A stretch of 45,246 bases of DNA, from contig NZ_JAHTKP010000061.1 of NCBI RefSeq assembly GCF_019192735.1, positions 1-45,246 on the forward strand, given 5' to 3'. The first letter of the stretch is position 1, and each line of letters begins with the position of its first letter. The notes under the pieces are model-generated. The model worked only from the letters and a program-made list of their open reading frames with translations. It did not search any database and was not told the DNA's origin. The position numbers were made by a program, and so were the translations under genes. Below are positions 40,459 through 45,246 of the stretch, in pieces. This DNA is from Kitasatospora aureofaciens. Lineage in GTDB: Bacteria > Actinomycetota > Actinomycetes > Streptomycetales > Streptomycetaceae.

Positions 40459-41307
40459 TCAGCCCTTGCGGATCGCCGCGACCACCCGGGACAGGTCCTC
40501 GTCCGCGACGTCCGGGTGGGCGAGCAGCACCTCGCGGGCCGCCGTCAGCACCGGGCCGCCGCCGGCCAGGGCGAGGTCCTTGGCGGCCAGGTGCACCGGG
40601 AAGTCCGCCTCCACGCTGCGGGCGCGGGCCACCACCCCCGCGAGCGGCCCGCCGCCCAGGGCGCCCAGCGCCAGCTCCTCCGGCACACCGAGCGCGTCCG
40701 CCACCGCCAGCGCCTCGCCGACCACCGTCACCCCGGCGACGACCGCGCCGATCACCACCACCTTCAGCGCGGCCCCCGACCCCGGGCCGCCGCAGCGCAC
40801 CACCCGTCCCAGGTGCTCCAGCACCGGCAGCGCCCGGTCCACGTCCGCCGCCTCGCCGCCCGCGTAGACCACCAGGTCCCCGGTGGCGGCCGGGCCGACG
40901 CTGCCCAGCACCGGGGCGTCCACCAGGGCCACCCCGTCCGGAAGTCGGCCGCGCAGCGCGGCCACCGTGTGCGGCCCGACGGACGACATGTCGATCCACA
41001 GCGCGCCCGGCGCCAGGTGCGCCAGGAACCGTCCCGCCACGTCCTGAACCGCCGCCGGGTCGGCCAGCATCGTGATCACCACCCCCGCGCCCTCGACCGC
41101 CTCGGCCGGGCTCGCCGCCGAGGGCAGGCCCTCGGCGCGGTCGGGGGTGCGGTTCCAGACGGTCAGCGGCAGGCCGGCGGCCGCGAGCCGGCGTGCCATC
41201 GGCAGGCCCATCCGGCCCAGCCCGAGAAACGCGATCCTGTCGGTGGTCGTGTCGCCGGTGGTCGTCTTGCCGGCAGTCGTGTTGTCAGCAGTCGTCAGGG
41301 ATTCCAT
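40459..41307 (-). CDS. NAD(P)-dependent 3-hydroxyacid-dehydrogenase-type oxidoreductase
   Basis: 282 residues, ATG 41307. After a Thr-rich leader (TTADNTTAGKTTTGDTTTDR) comes the dinucleotide fold FLGLGRMGLPMARRLAAAGL with an NRTPDRAE loop, which favours NADP. The substrate-binding region is DAPVLGSVGPAATGDLVVYA. The catalytic-Lys region is GSGAALKVVVIGAVV: the Lys is kept, while the family's following Asn (KLxxN) is not seen, so activity may be altered. Divergent from a LysR gene that probably controls it. Confidence 0.88.
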   Translation of the reverse strand: MESLTTADNTTAGKTTTGDTTTDRIAFLGLGRMGLPMARRLAAAGLPLTVWNRTPDRAEGLPSAASPAEAVEGAGVVITMLADPAAVQDVAGRFLAHLAPGALWIDMSSVGPHTVAALRGRLPDGVALVDAPVLGSVGPAATGDLVVYAGGEAADVDRALPVLEHLGRVVRCGGPGSGAALKVVVIGAVVAGVTVVGEALAVADALGVPEELALGALGGGPLAGVVARARSVEADFPVHLAAKDLALAGGGPVLTAAREVLLAHPDVADEDLSRVVAAIRKG

Positions 41308-41354
41308 GGTCACCACGCTAGGCAGCCCCGAGCCAGGCGACAAACGAATGTCTC

Positions 41355-41369
41355 GCATGATAGCCATGC
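41355..41369. promoter_or_regulatory. LysR-type palindrome in divergent promoter
   Basis: GCATG-ATAGC-CATGC is a perfect inverted repeat with a T-N11-A-like frame, in the 65 bp between the dehydrogenase and LysR starts. It is only three bases before the LysR ATG, a position suited to autorepression. Confidence 0.55.
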
Positions 41370-41372
41370 GCA

Positions 41373-42263
41373 ATGGACATGGTTTGGCTGGACGTCTTCC
41401 GCACCGCCGCCCGCCTGGGCTCCTTCACCGCCGCCGGCGAGCACCTCGGCTTCACCCAGTCGGCGATCTCGCGTCAGATCTCCACCCTGGAGGCCGAACT
41501 CGGCGCGCCGCTGTTCGACCGCCTCGCCCGCGGGGTGCGCCTGACCGAGCACGGCCGCACCCTGCTCCCGCACGCCGAAGCCCTCCTGGAACGCCTCGAC
41601 TCCACCCGCCGCGAACTCGCCGCCCTCACCGAACTGAGCGCCGGACGGCTGCGCGTGGGCGCCTTCGACAGCGCCAACGCCGCCCTGGTGCCCGGCGCGC
41701 TCGCCGCCTTCCGCGCCGCCCACCCGGCGGTGGCCGTCTCGCTCACCGAAGGCCTCTCCGCCGACCTGCTGGCCCGCCTCGCGGACGGCACGATCGACCT
41801 CGCCGTCGTCGCCTCCTACCCCGAACACCCCTACGACGGCGAACAGTTCGACCTCCACCCGCTGGTCGACGATCCCGTCCTGGTGGCCCTGCCCCGCGAC
41901 CACCCGCTCGCCCGGCGCCACCGCCTGCGCCTGGCCGACCTCGCCGACGAGCCCTGGATCGCCGCCAGCCGCAACGTCGAGACCACCCTGCTCGCCGCCT
42001 GCGTGCGCAGCGGCTTTTGCCCGCGCGTCGAGTACGCCGTCGCCGGCTGGACCGCCAAACTCGGCCTGGTCGCCGCCGGGTTGGGCCCCGCCCTCATCCC
42101 GTCGCTCGCCGCCCGCGCCGCCCGCCCCGACATCGCCCTCGTCGCCCTGCACCCCGACGACACCCCGGTCCGCCGCGTCTGCACCGCGACCCGCCGAGGC
42201 CACCGCCCGCCCCCGGCCGCCACCGCCTTCCTCACCCACCTGCGCGAAGCGGCGCGCCCGTAG
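41373..42263 (+). CDS. LysR-family transcriptional regulator
   Basis: 296 residues. N-terminal HTH: DVFRTAARLGSFTAAGEHLG, FTQSAISRQISTLEAELGAP, LFDRLARGVRLTEHG. Effector domain: LRVGAFDSANAALVPGALAA, DLAVVASYPEHPYDGEQF, GLVAAGLGPALIPSLAARA. No Shine-Dalgarno precedes ATG 41373 (ATG 41379 also lacks one), so it may be leaderless. Divergent from the dehydrogenase gene, its likely target. Confidence 0.93.
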   Translation: MDMVWLDVFRTAARLGSFTAAGEHLGFTQSAISRQISTLEAELGAPLFDRLARGVRLTEHGRTLLPHAEALLERLDSTRRELAALTELSAGRLRVGAFDSANAALVPGALAAFRAAHPAVAVSLTEGLSADLLARLADGTIDLAVVASYPEHPYDGEQFDLHPLVDDPVLVALPRDHPLARRHRLRLADLADEPWIAASRNVETTLLAACVRSGFCPRVEYAVAGWTAKLGLVAAGLGPALIPSLAARAARPDIALVALHPDDTPVRRVCTATRRGHRPPPAATAFLTHLREAARP

Positions 42264-42361
42264 GGACCAACTCGACTGCCGGGCGGCCTCCTTCACGGCA
42301 CGGCGAGCCACCCGCCGGCCGCATCCCCGACCTCACGGGGCAGAACACCTAGCCTGCTGCC

Positions 42362-43018
42362 ATGGCGATTCACGGCTTCGGGACCACCGAGTTCCAGCTC
42401 GTGCTGCTGCGCCGGATGGCCGACCACAACCCCGACCTGGTCGAGCAGGCCGTGCGGCGCCTCGGCGCCACGCGCAGCAGCATGCGGGAGGCGAACAAGC
42501 ACTGGCAGGCGATGATCCGCTCGCCCCGCCTCCCGCCCGGCGCCCGCCGCCACACCGCCGTGCTCGGCCCGCCGCAGACCACCGAGCCGCGCCGGATCGG
42601 CGACCTCGCCTGCACCGCGCAGCAGTGGCCGCTGCCGCTCTGGCCCGACCTGCGCTTCGAGGTCCTGCTCGGCCCGGCGCAGGCCGGCGCTCCGCTGCTG
42701 AACGAGTGGCTGGTCCGCGCCGCCGACGCCCCTGCGCCCGTGCTGCGCGCGCTCGCCGATCTTGCGCCGTGGAGCTGCGTGGTGGCCGACGTGGGCGCCG
42801 CGTTCCCGCCCGCCGTGCCGCGCGAGGGCAGCGCGCCCACCCGCTTCCGGCTCGACTTCACCGCCCCGGACGCCGCCGGCCGGCCGCTCGCGTGCACCGC
42901 CGACTTCACCTGGGGGCTGCTCCAGGACGTCCGACCGGCCGACCCGGGCCGAGAGATGCAAGGTCAGAGCCAATCGGAGCCTTGGATTGTCAGGCAATCT
43001 CGGGATGTGGCACGATAA
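42362..43018 (+). CDS. Conserved hypothetical protein
   Basis: 218 residues, ATG 42362. Sequence includes FGTTEFQLVLLRRMADHNPD, HWQAMIRSPRLPPGARRH, PLWPDLRFEVLLGPAQAG, PWSCVVADVGAAFPPAVPRE. Arg/Pro-rich and soluble, with no membrane segment or recognised domain. The last ~25 residues (GQSQSEPWIVRQSRDVAR) differ in composition from the body. Followed 42 bp later by the universal stress protein gene; could be an operon. Confidence 0.65.
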   Translation: MAIHGFGTTEFQLVLLRRMADHNPDLVEQAVRRLGATRSSMREANKHWQAMIRSPRLPPGARRHTAVLGPPQTTEPRRIGDLACTAQQWPLPLWPDLRFEVLLGPAQAGAPLLNEWLVRAADAPAPVLRALADLAPWSCVVADVGAAFPPAVPREGSAPTRFRLDFTAPDAAGRPLACTADFTWGLLQDVRPADPGREMQGQSQSEPWIVRQSRDVAR

Positions 43019-43060
43019 TCGCAGACATTCGGCAGGCTGGACACCAGAAAGCGAAGGATC

Positions 43061-43591
43061 ATGTCGTACGGCGCGCGCGTCATCGTCGGAGTCAGCGGCT
43101 CGTTGCACAGCCTGACCGCACTGCACCGCGCGGCGCACGAGGCCCGCGCCCGGCACGCCGTCCTGGTCCCGGTCCTCACCTGGACCCCCGTCGGCGGCGA
43201 GCGCAACTACCGCGCACAGCCGTGCCCGCCGCTGCTGCGCACCTGGGAGGAAGCCGCCCGCAGGCGCCTGGGGGACGCGCTGGACGAGGCGTTCGGCGGC
43301 CTGCCCGTCGGTGTCCAGGTCGAGCCGCTGGTGGTACGCGGCGAGGCCGGCCCGGTCCTCACCCGCCTCGCCGACCGCCCGGACGACCTGCTCGTGGTCA
43401 GCACCGGCCGCCAGGGCCCCGTCCGCGCCACCCTGCGCCGCCTGCTGCGCGGCTCCGTCGGCCACTACTGCCTCACCCGCGCCCGCTGCAGCGTGCTCGC
43501 CGTGCCGCCGTCCACCCTCCACGCCGACCTGCGCGCCCTGCACCACCGCGGCATCGACCTCCGGGAACTCACCGCCCCCGCCGCCGCCTGA
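43061..43591 (+). CDS. Universal stress protein (UspA family)
   Basis: 176 residues, ATG 43061 with GAAGGA upstream. UspA features: RVIVGVSGSLHSLTALHRAA, RLADRPDDLLVVSTGRQGPV, and the C-terminal nucleotide-binding GSVGHYCLTRARCSVLAVPP, close to the G-2x-G-9x-G(S/T) pattern but with RARCS in place of the usual ACPV motif. Cytoplasmic stress-related ATP-binding protein. It has an unusually Arg-rich core. Confidence 0.9.
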   Translation: MSYGARVIVGVSGSLHSLTALHRAAHEARARHAVLVPVLTWTPVGGERNYRAQPCPPLLRTWEEAARRRLGDALDEAFGGLPVGVQVEPLVVRGEAGPVLTRLADRPDDLLVVSTGRQGPVRATLRRLLRGSVGHYCLTRARCSVLAVPPSTLHADLRALHHRGIDLRELTAPAAA

Positions 43592-43690
43592 GCATCCCCT
43601 GCTCCTGCCCGCGGGCGCTCTGGGTGCCGGGGGCGGCGGGGTGTGGAACGGTGGGACGACAGGGGGTGCCCCCGCAGGAGAGGAGCGGCC

Positions 43691-43768
43691 ATGTCATCGA
43701 AGCGGCGGAGGAAGAAGAAGGCGCGGGCCAGGCGCGGGGCCAACCACGGTCGCCGTCCTCAGTGCTGA
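43691..43768 (+). CDS. bL37-like miniature ribosomal protein
   Basis: 25 residues beginning MSSKRRRKKKARARRGANHG and ending RRPQC; GAGGAG lies about six bases upstream of the ATG. The pattern of a lysine/arginine cluster followed by ANHGxRP matches, from memory, bL37, the ~24-residue actinobacterial 50S protein (ANHGKRPNA ending in mycobacteria). It would bind 23S rRNA. A GC-rich terminator follows directly. Streptomycetes may carry more than one copy; whether this is the main one cannot be told here. Confidence 0.7.
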   Translation: MSSKRRRKKKARARRGANHGRRPQC

Positions 43769-43782
43769 GAGCCGTAGCCGAC

Positions 43783-43817
43783 GGCCCCGCCGCAGCCCCC
43801 ACGGCCGCGGCGGGGCC
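43783..43817 (+). terminator. Terminator after bL37-like gene
   Basis: GGCCCCGCCGC (43783-43793) pairs with GCGGCGGGGCC (43807-43817), an 11 bp stem with a 13-base loop. Confidence 0.8.
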
Positions 43818-43845
43818 TGCCGTCTCTGCGGCACGTCCGGGGTCT

Positions 43846-44170
43846 CCAGCCGTTGCTTGATCTCTCAACGAATTTGGGCAACTGTCAGCGCCTGCTGGTA
43901 GGTTGGCCTCTGCCCGGTTGGCGAAAACCGAGCCGGCCGGGTGTTCATGCCCTGCGGCGGCAGGTGAAACACGCCTCTCACGCGGGCCTGGGTCCGTCGT
44001 CGCCGGGAGTGGCTCGGAGACGGAAAACGCATGTGGAGCCGGTGCAAGACCAGGCGTAAGCCAGGCGGTCGGCGATGAAGCGTGAACCGTAGTCGCGTCC
44101 GAAAGGCCGTGAACGGACCTTCCGGGCGGAAACGTCCGGATTGCTGGGACTTCCTGAAGGTCTCGGCAAC
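43846..44170 (+). mobile_element. TnpB-derived mini-element F
   Basis: Full-length plus-strand copy: CCAGCCGTTGCTTGATCTCT left end, tnpB-tail frame with VVAGSGSETENACGAGARPG, and end CGGCAAC at 44170. The last hairpin is GCTGGGAC...GTCTCGGC and the previous one CCGGGCG...CGTCCGG; the substitutions relative to the other copies are all pairing-compatible as G-U on this strand only. The right flank (potential guide) is GGGACCCCGCCGGTCCTG. Confidence 0.65.
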
Positions 44171-44316
44171 GGGACCCCGCCGGTCCTGGGCACGTCGGCG
44201 TCGACAGCGGTCTCTCCGTCGAATACCAGTCGAATATCGGCAGCACGGGCAGAGCCCAGAACCCGCCCCCCCGGGCCTCTTGAGAGCCGGGCGGACGCGG
44301 GCCTAGGCTCTGCCCG

Positions 44317-45120
44317 GTGATCGACGAGGCAGACATGGCGGACAGGTTCGGCGCGGTCGTCAGCAGGCACCCCGTGGCCGTCGGAACGCGCCGGCGCAAC
44401 GCCGCCTGGGCACTGGCCGCGGCCGTGCCCACCGGCTGGCTGGGACTGTGGGGCCTGTCCACCGCGGGCAGCAGCAGCGGCTCGGCCGGCGGGAACAAGG
44501 CGATCGGCGTCGTCACCGGCCTGGCCCTGGTGGCCCTGTACGTCGCCGTGACGCAGACCCTGCGGGCGCTGCGCGGCGGGCCGGGGGAGTACTTCGAGGT
44601 CCGCGAGCGCGGCCTCGTCCACGGCTCCCGGCGGGGCGCCGACGGCTGGACCTGGGACCGCGTCGTCTCCATCACCATCCCCTCCGACCCCAAGCCCAAC
44701 GCCATCGCCCAGCGCCTGGGCAACGACTACCGCTGCACCCTCGCCCTCGACGACGGCACCCGGCTGCGCATCGACGGACACGCCACCGGGCCCGTCGAAC
44801 TGGCCCGCGCGGTGCTGCGCAACTGCCCGGACGCCGTCCGGCTGGCCGGCGACGAGTGGCAGCGCCGCGCGAGCGGCTGGTTCCTGGCCGGCGCCGCCGC
44901 GTTCCTGGCGACGGTCATCGCGATCGTCACGTACATCGCCGACCACCCGGACACCACCCGTCGGGTCACCGAGGCGAACGGCTCGACCAGCCTGCAGGAC
45001 GTGCCCGGCATCAGCGACGGCATGGTCATGGCGTTCGCCCTCGGCCTTGCGGTGTGCGCGGTCGGCGCGCTCACCTGCGTCCTCCTGTTCGTCCGCTACC
45101 GCTGGTACCGCCGCCGCTGA
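44317..45120 (+). CDS. Integral membrane protein, hypothetical
   Basis: 267 residues, GTG 44317. Hydrophobic segments at about 28-48 (AAWALAAAVPTGWLGLWGLS), 63-83 (IGVVTGLALVALYVAVTQTL), 188-208 (FLAGAAAFLATVIAIVTYIA) and 237-260 (MAFALGLAVCAVGALTCVLL). Between the pairs is a soluble domain of about 100 residues (YFEVRERGLVHGSRRGADGW, LALDDGTRLRIDGHATGP) resembling a PH-like beta domain. A short basic C-terminal tail follows. Family not named. Confidence 0.75.
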   Translation: MIDEADMADRFGAVVSRHPVAVGTRRRNAAWALAAAVPTGWLGLWGLSTAGSSSGSAGGNKAIGVVTGLALVALYVAVTQTLRALRGGPGEYFEVRERGLVHGSRRGADGWTWDRVVSITIPSDPKPNAIAQRLGNDYRCTLALDDGTRLRIDGHATGPVELARAVLRNCPDAVRLAGDEWQRRASGWFLAGAAAFLATVIAIVTYIADHPDTTRRVTEANGSTSLQDVPGISDGMVMAFALGLAVCAVGALTCVLLFVRYRWYRRR

Positions 45121-45129
45121 GCTTGATCT

Positions 45130-45246
45130 TTAAGGCTGCTGCTCTGTCCCACCCCTCCTGATCGTGTCCTTTTTGCCGCGTTTCGTGCCGACCGGGTGGC
45201 GGGGTGCGGGGGTGGAGGTGCGGCCTTTGGGGCGGCCGGGGCCGGG
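45130..45246 (-). CDS. C-terminal end of a minus-strand gene, possibly transposase (partial)
   Basis: The last 38 codons before TAA at 45130-45132 read GRPKGRTSTPAPRHPVGTKR and GKKDTIRRGGTEQQP. GRPKG-x-Pro-Ala-Pro-Arg tails with basic ends occur in several actinobacterial transposases, but the fragment is too short to decide. It runs off the window. Confidence 0.35.
   Translation of the reverse strand, partial: PGPGRPKGRTSTPAPRHPVGTKRGKKDTIRRGGTEQQP

Noticed and set aside
1..45246. tRNA or rRNA genes, CRISPR arrays, replication origin
   Set aside because: Scanned for GGTTCGANTCC-type T-loops, rRNA cores, spaced repeats and DnaA-box clusters by eye; none seen.

Overview
This is a very high-GC window (long G/C runs, GTG/TTG starts, codon-third-position GC bias) with typical streptomycete furniture: XRE-DUF5753/DUF397 regulator cassettes, a SigE-type sigma factor with a PASTA partner, a second ECF sigma factor with a membrane partner, a bL37-like mini ribosomal protein and divergent LysR regulators. 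It is most likely a Streptomyces or close relative, and the pseudogenes, IS remnants and tandem repeats suggest an accessory or arm region of the chromosome.

Layout. 1-3140: decayed lipoprotein gene copies, three TnpB-derived mini-elements and an alpha/beta hydrolase gene whose Shine-Dalgarno abuts one element. 3276-6704: an orphan Imm22-like immunity gene, a decayed second copy of the regulator cassette seen at 35.7-36.9 kb, and small hypothetical and lipoprotein genes. 6805-21442: the biosynthetic core. It holds a class I methyltransferase, a 2718-residue single-module highly reducing type I PKS (KS-AT-DH-cMT-ER-KR-ACP, no thioesterase), a GGCT-like gene, and a divergently transcribed epsilon-poly-L-lysine-synthetase-like protein (A-T, six membrane segments, three hexapeptide-repeat domains), followed by a DUF4287 gene. 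21528-25680: flavin reductase and two sigma-factor operons on the minus strand. 26226-31091: two FAD monooxygenases (one frameshifted), a YCII protein and a LysR regulator, with several palindromic operators. 31.1-34.4 kb: IS21-like and IS1182-like transposase debris around a tandem pair of secreted polar proteins. 34412-36852: intact DUF397 x2 / XRE-DUF5753 / small proteins / degenerate NUDIX cassette. 36.9-45.2 kb: gene fragments, a lipoprotein/2H-phosphodiesterase pair, a second alpha/beta hydrolase, a dehydrogenase with divergent LysR, a universal stress protein, a bL37-like gene, a membrane protein and a possible transposase tail at the edge.

How it fits together. The core suggests a cell that makes a C-methylated reduced polyketide chain beside a membrane-bound poly(basic amino acid) synthetase. 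Whether the two products are joined (for example a polyketide-capped oligolysine) or are simply neighbours cannot be decided from sequence. The most unusual molecular feature is a pentapeptide repeat (Pro every fifth residue) of about 125 residues inserted in the PKS ketosynthase domain just before its conserved FGFGGxNAH motif; related low-complexity expansions sit in two other PKS linkers. The second theme is a family of six dispersed ~300-330 bp elements made of an IS200/IS605-like left end joined to the tnpB 3' end and right end, the part of such transposons that encodes the omega RNA guide scaffold. No tnpA or full tnpB lies in the window.
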